Below are positions 9,510 to 18,524 of a stretch of 64,000 nt of DNA, one piece after another. The notes under the pieces were generated by a model. It saw only the letters and a program-made list of their open reading frames with translations. It was not told the DNA's origin and searched no databases. The stretch is from Claveliimonas bilis. GTDB taxonomy: Bacteria > Bacillota > Clostridia > Lachnospirales > Lachnospiraceae. The DNA is taken from the NCBI RefSeq assembly GCF_030296775.1, contig NZ_AP027742.1, forward strand, positions 2,728,001 to 2,792,000. The letters are read 5' to 3'. Numbering within the stretch: the first letter of the stretch is position 1; each line of letters begins with the position of its first letter. The translations under genes were made by a program, and so were the position numbers.

Positions 9510-10037
9510 TTATCTTGTCTCCAGAAATTCCGCTTCTTTTGCAGCCTTTTCATCGTCAGGATAATCCTGAATGTAGGACTTCAGCTTTGACTTGGCGCTC
9601 TCCATGTCTCCCGATTTCTCATAGGCAGCGATCTCATTCAGCCGCATCTCCTGCTTCAGTTCGTCGCTTGCATCCTCTTCTTCCAGGCCCAGGCGGTAGT
9701 AATTCAGCGCCTGTTTCGCCTGATCCAGTTTCATACAGCAGTTTCCCATCAGATTATAAATCTCTGCGGTCTTGTCCCCTCCGTTTTCCAGCGCACTTTC
9801 AAAGGCTGACAGCGCTCCTTCGTAATCCTCAAGCTCCCACTTTGCAATGCCAAGCCCTCTCTGTGCCTCTGCGTCTTCCTCATCCTTTTCTACAGCCTGC
9901 TCAAACAATTCCGCCGCTCCCTTGTAGTCCTGCTCTTCCAGAAGGCTTACCCCTTCCTCTACTGTTTTGTCGCCGCACCCTGTCAGCATGAATCCGGCCA
10001 GGGCCAGAGCCGCCAGTGTTCCTATATAACGTTTCAT
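9510..10037 (-). CDS. TPR-repeat lipoprotein
   Basis: 175 residues starting MKRYIGTLAALALAGFMLTGC, a lipoprotein signal with lipobox LTGC and Cys21 as the lipid anchor. After it come tetratricopeptide repeats (YKGAAELFEQAVEKDEEDAEA, YEGALSAFESALENG, AKQALNYYRLGLEEE). The ATG at 10037 has GGGAGG upstream and sits directly before the signal peptide, so the longer frame is not needed. Probably a protein-interaction scaffold on the outer face of the membrane; the partner is unknown. Its position ahead of hflX-addBA looks like an operon without an obvious functional tie. Confidence 0.85.
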   Translation of the reverse strand: MKRYIGTLAALALAGFMLTGCGDKTVEEGVSLLEEQDYKGAAELFEQAVEKDEEDAEAQRGLGIAKWELEDYEGALSAFESALENGGDKTAEIYNLMGNCCMKLDQAKQALNYYRLGLEEEDASDELKQEMRLNEIAAYEKSGDMESAKSKLKSYIQDYPDDEKAAKEAEFLETR

Positions 10038-10072
10038 CCCAAATCTATCCTCCCGCTGTGTTTCAGGCAGTT

Positions 10073-11935
10073 TTACTGCCAATATTTTACCACTCCGGAC
10101 GCATTGATAATAGACAGAATCATTACGCCCACATCAGTGAATACCGCTTCCCACATGGAAATGTACCCAACAGCTGCCAGAACCAGCACGATAAATTTCA
10201 TTACAAGAGCAAAATTGATATTCTGCCCTACCACCCGCACGGTTTCTTTCGCTATGCTTACTGCATCCACGATCTTGGGAAGCTCATCTTCCATCAAAAC
10301 AATATCTGCCGCCTCGATCGCCGCGTCAGCTCCCAGAGCGCCCATAGCGATTCCCACGTCCGCTCTGGCAAGAACAGGTGCATCATTGATACCGTCACCG
10401 ACACACACAACCCGTTCCGCCTCGTACTGACACTGCATAAATTCTTCCATCTGTTCCAGTTTATCTTCCGGCATCAGTTCTGTATAAGCATAATCCATAT
10501 GCAGTTCTTTTGCAACGGCGTTTCCGGCTTCCCGGCTGTCTCCGGTCAGCATAACCAATACTGCATGGTATTTTTCGCGAAGCGTCCGCATGGTCCATTT
10601 GGCATCTTCCTTGAGCCGGTCTCCTACCACAATATATCCGCCGTATTCGCTTTCTACAAGAACGTAAATTACCGTGTCCTCTGTCTCTATTTCATCCACT
10701 TCCACACCGTAAAGCCCGGCCATTCGGCTGTTGCCGATATGGATATTCTTCCCTTCATACCTGGCGCTGATGCCATATCCGGGCTGCTCTTCTACCTGGG
10801 TTACCCTGGAAGCATCATATTCTCCGCCGTAGGCGTTCATAAGAGACTGCGCAATGGGATGGTTGGAGTAATTCTCCACATGAGCCGTAATCTCCAGAAG
10901 TTCACTCTCTGTCAAAGATTCCGCATAGACTTCAAGCACTTCAAACACGCCTTCCGTCAGAGTTCCGGTCTTATCGAAAACAAAGGTGTCCGCCTTAGCC
11001 AGCATTTCAAGATAATTTCCGCCCTTTACCACAATACCCTGACGGGCCGCCGCTGCAATCCCGCCAAGAAAAGCTACCGGCACCGACAGGATCAGTCCCG
11101 CCGGACAGGCGGCGATCAGCACGATCATAGCACGGTAAATCCAGGTACTCCACTGGGCTCCGGGTAAAAACACAGGCGGAACTACCATGATCAATATGGC
11201 CGCTGCTGTTACCGCTGGCGTATAAAACTTCGTAAACCGCTGAACAAAGCTCTCCGTATCAGCCTTTCTTTTCTGTGCGTTCTCGACCAGCTCCATTACT
11301 CTGGATACGGTGGAGTCTTTGTACAATTTCTTTACCTCTGCCTCTACTACACCGGTTGTATTGATGCTCCCGCTGTAGATCCTGTCTCCTGTGCCCACCG
11401 TCTGGGGAACGGTCTCTCCAGTAAGCGCTTTGGTATCCATAGCCGTGATGCCACTTGTGATCACAGCATCTACCGGGACTCTTTCTCCGGGTTTTATAAC
11501 AATAACATCTCCTACCTGCAGACTGGATGGCTCCACCTGCACTTCCTGTTCCCCCTCTTTGCGTATTGCATACATAGGGCGTATATCTATATATTTCGCT
11601 ATGGTACGCTTTGTCCTGTCCACAGAAACAGCCTCCAAAGATCCTCCGATCTGGAACAACAGCATAGCTGCCACACCCTCCTCATAATGTCCTACTGCAA
11701 GAGCTCCCACAGTAGCCACGATCATCAGAAAGTGCTCATCTAAAAATTTCTTTTTCATGACATTTTCCTGAAATCCCCGGAAAGACTCAAATCCTGCCAC
11801 CAAATATATGGCAAGGAAAATAAAAAATTTGACTTCATTATCAAGAGCAGTGAGCCTGGCCAATGTCACTGCACCCGCATAAAGCGCGATTCCTGCCGCC
11901 AGAATGATCCACCTTATTTTCAGTTCTTTTGCCAT
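10073..11935 (-). CDS. Heavy-metal translocating P1B-type ATPase with CPA instead of CPC
   Basis: 620 residues. Recognisable parts are the actuator loop LTGETVP (about 171-177), the phosphorylation site DKTGTLTEG with Asp321, MLTGDSREAG, and GDGINDAPVLARADVGIAMG. It has no N-terminal metal-binding domain or His-rich tail. The membrane motif reads CPAG at residues 277-280, where Zn/Cd/Cu pumps normally have CPC. It lies 33 bases after the ArsR repressor gene and is probably co-transcribed with it. The class suggests export of a divalent metal such as Zn or Cd, but the altered site leaves specificity open. Confidence 0.88.
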   Translation of the reverse strand: MAKELKIRWIILAAGIALYAGAVTLARLTALDNEVKFFIFLAIYLVAGFESFRGFQENVMKKKFLDEHFLMIVATVGALAVGHYEEGVAAMLLFQIGGSLEAVSVDRTKRTIAKYIDIRPMYAIRKEGEQEVQVEPSSLQVGDVIVIKPGERVPVDAVITSGITAMDTKALTGETVPQTVGTGDRIYSGSINTTGVVEAEVKKLYKDSTVSRVMELVENAQKRKADTESFVQRFTKFYTPAVTAAAILIMVVPPVFLPGAQWSTWIYRAMIVLIAACPAGLILSVPVAFLGGIAAAARQGIVVKGGNYLEMLAKADTFVFDKTGTLTEGVFEVLEVYAESLTESELLEITAHVENYSNHPIAQSLMNAYGGEYDASRVTQVEEQPGYGISARYEGKNIHIGNSRMAGLYGVEVDEIETEDTVIYVLVESEYGGYIVVGDRLKEDAKWTMRTLREKYHAVLVMLTGDSREAGNAVAKELHMDYAYTELMPEDKLEQMEEFMQCQYEAERVVCVGDGINDAPVLARADVGIAMGALGADAAIEAADIVLMEDELPKIVDAVSIAKETVRVVGQNINFALVMKFIVLVLAAVGYISMWEAVFTDVGVMILSIINASGVVKYWQ

Positions 11936-11968
11936 CCTTTTATCCTCTTCATCCCATTTATATGAGCT

Positions 11969-12328
11969 CTATTCGCTAATATGCTCCATACCCTGGCTGA
12001 TGATCGTCTGAATATGTCCATCCGCCAGGGAATAAAAAACGGTTTTTCCTTCTCTTCTGTTTTTTACCAGCTTCATCTGCTTCAGCACTCTGAGCTGATG
12101 GGAGATTGCCGACTGGGTCATTCCGAGTATCTCCGCCAGATCGCAGACACATACCTCTGCCTGGAGAAGAACGCACAAAATACGGATTCTCGTGGCATCT
12201 CCAAATACTTTATAAAAATCCGCCAGATCATGGATCATTCCATCTCCCGGCATCTTTTTCTTCACTTCTTCTACTGTACCTGTGTGGGTCATCACAACAT
12301 CGCAGCATTCTGCTTCTGTTCTTTTCAT
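11969..12328 (-). CDS. ArsR/SmtB-family metal-sensing repressor
   Basis: 119 residues. The winged helix includes FGDATRIRILCVLL, the cysteine-bearing helix EVCVCDLAEILGM and the recognition helix TQSAISHQLRVLKQMKLVKNRREG. The Cys pair CVC matches the alpha-3 metal site of CadC/ArsR-type sensors, with extra cysteines (ECC) near the N-terminus. The start has GGAAGGACGG upstream. It stands between two metal ATPase genes. Operator-like dyads of the same design precede both it and the larger ATPase gene, so it probably represses itself and both pumps until metal binds. Confidence 0.9.
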   Translation of the reverse strand: MKRTEAECCDVVMTHTGTVEEVKKKMPGDGMIHDLADFYKVFGDATRIRILCVLLQAEVCVCDLAEILGMTQSAISHQLRVLKQMKLVKNRREGKTVFYSLADGHIQTIISQGMEHISE

Positions 12329-12362
12329 GTTCTACCGTCCTTCCTGACTTTCCACAGCTATC

Positions 12363-12382
12363 ATGTGAATACTGGTTCATTT
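12363..12382 (-). promoter_or_regulatory. ArsR operator upstream of the repressor gene
   Basis: A dyad with TGAA, six bases, then TTCA in the centre, arms of seven with imperfect outer positions. It has the same 7-6-7 spacing as the palindrome at 14798-14817 and lies 35 bases upstream of the arsR-type start. Binding by the ArsR protein is inference. Confidence 0.65.
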
Positions 12383-12400
12383 GTTAATTATGCCAAAATA

Positions 12401-12437
12401 CCCCCGATATTTCAACTATTTCGCTGAAATCCGGGGG
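12401..12437 (-). terminator. Terminator after the His-rich metal ATPase
   Basis: On the minus strand a C5/G5-capped stem (12437-12401, imperfect in the middle) is followed by TATTTT. It separates the larger ATPase transcript from the repressor/second ATPase transcript. Confidence 0.65.
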
Positions 12438-12462
12438 AACTTAACAATTTTGTAATGTGTTT

Positions 12463-14760
12463 TTAAAATTTTCTATACAATATACGGATGGAATTAAGCA
12501 CACAGAGCATCGCTACTCCAGTGTCGGCAAATACTGCCATCCACATATTGGCAGCTCCAAAAAATCCAAGAAGCATGACCAGCGCCTTGATCGCAAGGGC
12601 AAACACTACGTTCTGCATCGCAATCTTTCCGGTAACCCGAGCAATGCGGATGGAATCGGGGATTGCTTCTACGGAAGAGGTCATAAATACAACATCAGCC
12701 GCCTCAATAGCAGCGTCCGCTCCACTGCCCATGGCAGCGCCTACATCTGCTCCTGCAAGAACCGGCGCATCATTGATGCCGTCTCCGACAAACATCACCG
12801 GCCCATATTTCTTCCGGATCATCTGCAGATGTTCCAATTTCTCCTGCGGAAGCAGCTGCGCATAAATCTCCTGGAGCCCTACAGCATCTGCCACTGCCCT
12901 GGCACTGTCCCTGGCATCTCCTGTCAGCATTGCCGCCGCCAGATGTTCTTTTTTCAATGTTTCAACAGCTCTGACCGCTTCTTCCTTCAAAGCATCCGCA
13001 ATCACAATATATCCGGAAAGCTCTCCGTTTACTGCAATCAAAACTTCCGTACCGTATTCTGTATATTCAAAACTCCTGGTATCAACCTGATACTTCTCCA
13101 TCAGCGCCCGGTTTCCGCAAAGCACCTCCTGCTCTTCTATCACTGCACGAATGCCTTTTCCTGAAATTTCTTCCGCTTCTTTTGGCCGTACCAGGGTAAG
13201 ACCTTTTTCTCTTGCCGCTTCCACAATGCTGGTTCCAATGGGATGCGTCGAACCCAGTTCACATTCAGCCGCTTTTCTTAGCAGCTCTTCCATCCCGATC
13301 CTTCCTTTTGGCACCACGCTCTGCACCTGAAACTCTCCCTTAGTGATCGTTCCCGTCTTATCCATAACAACAGCTTTCACATCTTTTAACGCCTCAATAG
13401 AAACGCCTCCCTTAAAGAGGATTCCCCTTTTAGATCCTGCTCCGATACCGGAAAAGAACGCCAGCGGAACACTCAGCACAAGCGCGCATGGGCAGCTGAT
13501 AACAAGGAATGTGATAGCCGTATAAATCCAGTGGTTCCAGTCTCCAGTAATCATTGACGGGATAATCGCTGTCAAAACAGCTGCCAGAACAACGATGGGA
13601 GTGTAAACTCTCGCAAATCTGGTAATGAAGCGGTCCAGTTTTGGTTTACTTGCAGCTGCATTCTCTACCGAATCGAGAATTTTAGTGACCATGGATTCAC
13701 TCAATTTTTTCTCCACTCTCATCTTCAGGACGCCCTGTTCGTTGACACATCCGGAGACAAGAGAAGATCCCGGTGACACCGCTACCGGCACCGGCTCTCC
13801 GGTTACCGGAGAGGTATCGATCCTGCTTGTTCCTTCTGCCACTGTTCCATCCAGAGGGATTCGATCTCCGGGACGGATAAGGAGAATATCTCCCACTTCC
13901 GCTGATTTTGCAGGAATCTCATAAACATTGCTGCCTTCCACCCTATTTACAACTTCCGGCCGCATATCCACTGCTTCCATGATCTGGGACCGGCTTCTGT
14001 CAACAGCAATATCTTCAAACAGTTCTCCTATCCGGTAAAAAAGCATAACTCCCACAGCTTCTGCGAAATCACCAATGGCAAATGCCGCCAGTGTTGCTAC
14101 ACTCATAAGAAAATTTTCGTCAAATACATGACCCTTCGTCAGATTTTTCAGCGCTGACCATACGATTTCCCAGCCAAGAAGTACATATGCCACTACAAAT
14201 CCTATAGCGGGATACAAGGGAGTCATTCCCATATGCTCACTGATCGTTCCCGCCGCAAAAAGAATCGCACCTGCCGCAATTATCAAAATTTCCTTTTTGT
14301 TTTCTTCAAAAAGACTTTTCTTCACTTTGGGAAGAGGCTTTTCCTCTTCTTTTGGTACAACAGTCACTTCACTTTCAATAGATGAGCATATCTCCTGTAA
14401 TTTAGGAAGCAGTGCCTCCTGATGATTCGCCGCCACCTTAAGCTGTTTGGTAGCATAAGTAAGAACCGCCATCTCCACCTCCGGAAGCGCACAGATCTGC
14501 CGTTCCATTTTCGCTGCGCAGTTAGCGCATCCCAGCCCTTCCAGAATGTAGATTCTCTGCTCCGTCTTTTTATCTATATGGTCAAACTCATGTCCTGTGT
14601 GTATTACTTCTGTATGGTGATGATCTCCATGAGCATGGCTGTGTCCTTCATGGCTATGGGAATGCTCCTCATGGTCATGGGAATGATGATTTCCTTCGTG
14701 GCTGCATTTTCCTTCACAATGGCAGTGTTCCTGTTCTGCCTGCATTTTTTCTTCCGACAT
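12463..14760 (-). CDS. Heavy-metal P1B-type ATPase with His-rich N-terminus and HMA domain (Zn/Cd exporter type)
   Basis: 765 residues from the ATG with AGGAGGG six bases upstream. The N-terminus is a His/Glu/Cys-rich tail (about residues 10-60), followed by a heavy-metal-associated domain with GCANC (77-81). The membrane site CPCALVLSVP, the phosphorylation site DKTGTITKG, MLTGDARDSA and GDGINDAPVLAGADVG complete the pump. The CPC site plus His-rich tail fit a Zn2+/Cd2+ (ZntA/CadA-like) exporter. It has its own promoter and operator and ends at its own terminator. It differs from the neighbouring ATPase in having both the metal domain and an intact CPC. Confidence 0.93.
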   Translation of the reverse strand: MSEEKMQAEQEHCHCEGKCSHEGNHHSHDHEEHSHSHEGHSHAHGDHHHTEVIHTGHEFDHIDKKTEQRIYILEGLGCANCAAKMERQICALPEVEMAVLTYATKQLKVAANHQEALLPKLQEICSSIESEVTVVPKEEEKPLPKVKKSLFEENKKEILIIAAGAILFAAGTISEHMGMTPLYPAIGFVVAYVLLGWEIVWSALKNLTKGHVFDENFLMSVATLAAFAIGDFAEAVGVMLFYRIGELFEDIAVDRSRSQIMEAVDMRPEVVNRVEGSNVYEIPAKSAEVGDILLIRPGDRIPLDGTVAEGTSRIDTSPVTGEPVPVAVSPGSSLVSGCVNEQGVLKMRVEKKLSESMVTKILDSVENAAASKPKLDRFITRFARVYTPIVVLAAVLTAIIPSMITGDWNHWIYTAITFLVISCPCALVLSVPLAFFSGIGAGSKRGILFKGGVSIEALKDVKAVVMDKTGTITKGEFQVQSVVPKGRIGMEELLRKAAECELGSTHPIGTSIVEAAREKGLTLVRPKEAEEISGKGIRAVIEEQEVLCGNRALMEKYQVDTRSFEYTEYGTEVLIAVNGELSGYIVIADALKEEAVRAVETLKKEHLAAAMLTGDARDSARAVADAVGLQEIYAQLLPQEKLEHLQMIRKKYGPVMFVGDGINDAPVLAGADVGAAMGSGADAAIEAADVVFMTSSVEAIPDSIRIARVTGKIAMQNVVFALAIKALVMLLGFFGAANMWMAVFADTGVAMLCVLNSIRILYRKF

Positions 14761-14797
14761 GCGAATCCCTCCTCTGACTGACTTCAAATTTATCTTT

Positions 14798-14858
14798 ATA
14801 TGAATGATTGTTCATATGTTCATGATTTAATATAAACACATTTTCTCCCTGTTGTCAA
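14798..14858 (-). promoter_or_regulatory. Promoter and ArsR operator of the His-rich metal ATPase
   Basis: On the minus strand TTGACA (14858-14853) is followed after 18 bases by TATATT (14834-14829). Just downstream, at 14798-14817, ATATGAA and TTCATAT form a perfect 7-6-7 palindrome. It has the form of SmtB/ArsR operators and is placed to block the start of transcription. Confidence 0.75.
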
Positions 14859-14885
14859 TAGAGGAATGACTTTATTTTCACACAA

Positions 14886-14919
14886 GAAACCGCTGCACCC
14901 GACTATCGGGTAACAGCGG
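14886..14919 (-). terminator. Terminator overlapping the stop of the disulfide reductase gene
   Basis: Arms 14906-14919 and 14890-14902 form a GC-rich stem whose loop contains the TAG stop (14905-14903). It is followed on the minus strand by TTTCTT. Confidence 0.6.
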
Positions 14920-16333
14920 CCTTTCTGCTGTCCTCCACAGCACATGAAATTGCCTCATTGAATGTAGGATGGGCACGCATTGCATACATAAGCTGGGAGC
15001 TTGTCAGACCGTTGGCAAGAGCCGTGGCAAGCTCTCCAATCATATCCGTTGCCCTGGGGCACATCATCTGCGCTCCCAAAAGCTCATCGCTGTCCGCTGC
15101 AAAGAGCACTTTGATAAATCCGCCCTCTCCGCCTGCAATAATAGACTGTCCGTTTCCATCCATGATATATTTCCCGCACCTTACCGGCACTCCCTTTCTC
15201 TTCGCTTCCTCTTCCGTCAGCCCCACAGAAGCGATTTCCGGGTCTGTATAAAGACAGCTTGGCACGATCGAAACTGAAGTAAACAAGCCACCCGGAACCA
15301 TGGAAAGAATCACTGACGCTCTTTTATCATTCATTCTCTCCACTACATATGTAGCCTCTGCAGAAGCCACGTGGGCCAGCTGTATTCCTCCGGTCACATC
15401 ACCTACCGCATAGACTCCCGGCATGCTGGTACGGTAAAATTCATCCACCACAACTTTCCCATTTTCCAGTTTGATAGGAACATCCGCTTCAAAAAGACCC
15501 TCTGTAGCCGGCGCGCGTCCCACAGACACAAGTACCACATCCACCGACTCTTCTTTGTTCTTTCCGTCATGCACAAATCGACATCCCAGAAGATCTCCCT
15601 TTTTTTCCACCCGCTCGAGAATGCTTTCTTTATAAATCCGGATTCCTCTTTTTGTCAAAATCTGTTCCAGCGCATCTGAAAATTCTCGGTCCATATTGGG
15701 GAGCAGCCGGTCGGAGATTTCTATTACAGTCACATTTGTGCCAAGCGCCTGGAATACAGTGGCAAGTTCCAGACCGATCACGCCCCCTCCCAGGATAAGC
15801 ATATTTTCGTATTTATGGGCCTTGCTGACAAGAAGTTCTTCACTTGTAACCACTCCCGGAAGCTCCATCCCCGGGATATCTGCCAGCTTCGCTTTGGCCC
15901 CGGCAGCAATGAGGATCTTATCTCCGGCAAGGAGAAGGCTGCTTCCGTCCTCCCTGGCAACCTTCACAGTTTTATTCTTTTGAAGCACGGCATTTCCATA
16001 GATCATATCAATGCCCAGGCGTTCAAAATCCTTTTCCAGTTCTGACCGCATCTGTTCCGATGCCCAATCTTTATACTCATATATTTTCTGAAGATCAAAA
16101 CTGATATTTTCCGCATGAAGTCCGAACTTCTCACACTCTCTCATTTCCCGGTACAAAGTTGCGGCATGAAGAAGCGCTTTTGCCGGAATACATCCTCTGT
16201 TCATGCAGGTTCCTCCTGCAGGCCCCCTGTCGATCACGGCTGTTTTCATTCCCAGTTCTGCTGCCTTTTTAGCGGCCACATATCCTCCAGGTCCTGCCCC
16301 AATAATTACCAGATCATATCTGTTCTCTTCCAT
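14903..16333 (-). CDS. lpdA: FAD-dependent dihydrolipoyl dehydrogenase-like disulfide reductase
   Basis: 476 residues from MEENRYDLVIIGAGPGG, the start with GGGGGAA upstream. FAD-binding GAGPGG lies at 12-17 and the redox-active pair GGTCMNRGCIPAK has Cys43 and Cys48. A second nucleotide fold has ILGGGVIGLELA, and the C-terminal HPTFNEA supplies the catalytic His-Glu pair. This is the dihydrolipoamide dehydrogenase (E3) family. No 2-oxoacid dehydrogenase or glycine-cleavage genes lie next to it, so its partner complex cannot be told from context. Confidence 0.88.
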   Translation of the reverse strand: MEENRYDLVIIGAGPGGYVAAKKAAELGMKTAVIDRGPAGGTCMNRGCIPAKALLHAATLYREMRECEKFGLHAENISFDLQKIYEYKDWASEQMRSELEKDFERLGIDMIYGNAVLQKNKTVKVAREDGSSLLLAGDKILIAAGAKAKLADIPGMELPGVVTSEELLVSKAHKYENMLILGGGVIGLELATVFQALGTNVTVIEISDRLLPNMDREFSDALEQILTKRGIRIYKESILERVEKKGDLLGCRFVHDGKNKEESVDVVLVSVGRAPATEGLFEADVPIKLENGKVVVDEFYRTSMPGVYAVGDVTGGIQLAHVASAEATYVVERMNDKRASVILSMVPGGLFTSVSIVPSCLYTDPEIASVGLTEEEAKRKGVPVRCGKYIMDGNGQSIIAGGEGGFIKVLFAADSDELLGAQMMCPRATDMIGELATALANGLTSSQLMYAMRAHPTFNEAISCAVEDSRKAAVTR

Positions 16334-16379
16334 ATTTCCCCCTGTCCTGCCAGATATATCACTCTCTGGCATTTCTTTA

Positions 16380-17048
16380 TTACTCTATCTGCCAGTCAAT
16401 AGGCTCCATTCCGTTCTTTTCCAGAAAGGCATTAGTCTGACTGAACGGTCTGCTTCCAAAAAATCCTCTGTATGCAGACAACGGGCTGGGATGAGGCGCT
16501 TCCAGAATCAGATGCTTCGGATTGTGGAGCATTGCCTTTTTCCTCTGTGCCGGCGCCCCCCACAAGATGAACACAATGGGTCTGTCTTCCTGATCCAACA
16601 CCCGGATCGCCGCATCTGTAAATTCCTCCCAACCGATTCCCCGATGAGAATTTGCCCGATGAGCCCGTACAGTCAAAACAGTATTCAGCATCAGCACCCC
16701 CTGCCTGGCCCACTTTTCAAGACAGCCATGATCCGGAATCGTGCAGCCCAGATCATCGTGAAGCTCCTGATAAATGTTCACAAGAGAAGGGGGAATATCC
16801 ACACCTTTTTTCACCGAAAAACAAAGCCCATGGGCCTGCCCCACATTATGATAGGGATCCTGTCCCAGAATAACCGCTTTCACCTCTTTAAGCGGCGTCA
16901 AATGAAACGCATTAAAAATATCGTCAGATGGGGGAAAAATCAAATAAGTTGCATACTCCTTTTTTACAGTCTCGAATAATTGCCTGTAATAGGCTTTGCC
17001 AAATTCTCCTTTTAATGCTTCCAGCCAGTCGTTTGATATTGCAGCCAT
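16380..17048 (-). CDS. ung: Uracil-DNA glycosylase (family 1)
   Basis: 222 residues. The water-activating motif GQDPYH lies at 62-67 with Asp64 as catalytic base. The C-terminal HPSPLSAYRGFFGSRPFS holds the catalytic His loop that inserts into DNA. It removes uracil from DNA as the first step of base-excision repair. The ATG is preceded by GGAGG. It follows hisF by 35 bases on the same strand. Confidence 0.97.
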   Translation of the reverse strand: MAAISNDWLEALKGEFGKAYYRQLFETVKKEYATYLIFPPSDDIFNAFHLTPLKEVKAVILGQDPYHNVGQAHGLCFSVKKGVDIPPSLVNIYQELHDDLGCTIPDHGCLEKWARQGVLMLNTVLTVRAHRANSHRGIGWEEFTDAAIRVLDQEDRPIVFILWGAPAQRKKAMLHNPKHLILEAPHPSPLSAYRGFFGSRPFSQTNAFLEKNGMEPIDWQIE

Positions 17049-17083
17049 CGTATCCTCCTTCTCTTTCGTCCGTTTTGATGCCT

Positions 17084-17845
17084 TTACAGGCGCACCGAAA
17101 TCCCTTCTTTTTTCAAATATTCTTTTACTTCCCGTATCTCCAGTTCTTTATAATGGAACAGGGAAGCCGCAAGCACCGCATCCGCGCCCCCTTCCGTCAG
17201 AGCTTCTTTGAAGTGCTCCAGTGTACCGGCGCCGCCGGATGCGATCACCGGAATACGCACTGCGTCCGCAATAGCTCTTGTCAGCTCCAGGTCATATCCC
17301 GCTTTCGTCCCATCACAGTCCATACTGGTAAGGAGAATTTCTCCTGCCCCCAGTTTTTCCGCTTTCAAAGCCCATTCTACAGCGTCAATCCCCACATCAA
17401 TACGCCCGCCGTTCTTGTAGATATTCCAGCCGCTGCCGTCCGCTCTCTTTTTGGCATCTATAGCGACAACAACGCATTGGCTGCCGAATTTATCTGCCGC
17501 TGCCGAGATCAGTTCCGGCGTCTGGATTGCCGAAGAATTGATAGAGATCTTATCCGCTCCCTCCCGCAGGATCGCGCGGAAGTCCTCCACAGTCCGGATC
17601 CCGCCTCCTACGGTAAAGGGGATAAATACTGTTTCTGCCACTTTGCGCACCATATCCACCACAGTAGATCTTCGGTCTGAAGACGCGGTAATGTCAAGAA
17701 ATACCAGTTCATCTGCCCCTGCCTGGTCGTAAGCTTTTCCAATCTCCACCGGATCCCCTGCGTCCTTCAGATCCACAAAATTCACACCTTTGACTACCCG
17801 CCCGCCATGAACATCCAGACAGGGAATGATTCGTTTTGTATGCAT
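17084..17845 (-). CDS. hisF: Imidazole glycerol phosphate synthase cyclase subunit HisF
   Basis: 253 residues, the normal length. [20 protein letters not shown] carries the catalytic Asp11, and [19 protein letters not shown] the second catalytic Asp loop. FTVGGGIR and [13 protein letters not shown] are the phosphate-binding loops of the TIM barrel. It joins ammonia from HisH with PRFAR to give imidazole glycerol phosphate and AICAR. It lies 16 bases after hisH. No other histidine genes are in the window. Confidence 0.97.
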   Translation of the reverse strand: MHTKRIIPCLDVHGGRVVKGVNFVDLKDAGDPVEIGKAYDQAGADELVFLDITASSDRRSTVVDMVRKVAETVFIPFTVGGGIRTVEDFRAILREGADKISINSSAIQTPELISAAADKFGSQCVVVAIDAKKRADGSGWNIYKNGGRIDVGIDAVEWALKAEKLGAGEILLTSMDCDGTKAGYDLELTRAIADAVRIPVIASGGAGTLEHFKEALTEGGADAVLAASLFHYKELEIREVKEYLKKEGISVRL

Positions 17846-17861
17846 GCTTCTCTCCTCCGTT

Positions 17862-18467
17862 TTATAACTCTACAAAATTCTTCAAAATGGCAAGTCCTGT
17901 GCTGCTGCTTTTTTCCGGATGGAACTGACAGGCAAACACATTATTTTTTTCCACAGAAGCATGAATCCTGATACCGTAATCCGTTACTGCCGTTACGATC
18001 TCTTCTTCTGCCGCCTGCAGATAATAAGAATGGACAAAATAGACATAAGGATCCTCCGGAAGGCCTCGAAAAAGTCTGCCGTTTCCCTGGAGCTTCAGAG
18101 TATTCCATCCCATATGGGGAATCTTCAGCCCTTCCGTTTCCGGAATCTTCAGTATCCGCCCCTTCAGTATGCCAAGTCCCTGAACGCCGGGGCTTTCCTC
18201 GCTGCTCTCAAAAAGCAGCTGAAGTCCCAGGCAGATGCCGAGAAACGGAGTTCCGTTTTCTGCAACTTGACGGATCACTTTCTCCAGGCCATACTGACGT
18301 ATTTTATCCATGGCATCACCGAAAGATCCTACGCCCGGCAAAATGACCTTATCTGCTCCCAGAATCTGCTCCTTCTTCCTCGTAACTATCACTTCCTGTC
18401 CAAGGAAGTTCAGCGCTTTTTCCACACTTCTGATATTCCCCGCATCATAATCAATTATCGCTATCAT
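17862..18467 (-). CDS. hisH: Imidazole glycerol phosphate synthase glutaminase subunit HisH
   Basis: 201 residues, class I glutamine amidotransferase. The nucleophile Cys79 is in [11 protein letters not shown] and the His183/Glu185 pair is in [19 protein letters not shown] is the conserved oxyanion-side loop. It supplies ammonia to HisF, encoded directly downstream. Confidence 0.96.
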   Translation of the reverse strand: MIAIIDYDAGNIRSVEKALNFLGQEVIVTRKKEQILGADKVILPGVGSFGDAMDKIRQYGLEKVIRQVAENGTPFLGICLGLQLLFESSEESPGVQGLGILKGRILKIPETEGLKIPHMGWNTLKLQGNGRLFRGLPEDPYVYFVHSYYLQAAEEEIVTAVTDYGIRIHASVEKNNVFACQFHPEKSSSTGLAILKNFVEL

Positions 18468-18524
18468 TCTCTTTCCTGTCCTTTCTATTTCCGGCGCTGT
18501 ATAAGCATGCTATGACTGCACCGG

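Noticed and set aside
10016-11167. 383-residue plus-strand frame opposite the CPA metal ATPase
   Set aside because: Antisense shadow of a well-supported P-type ATPase.
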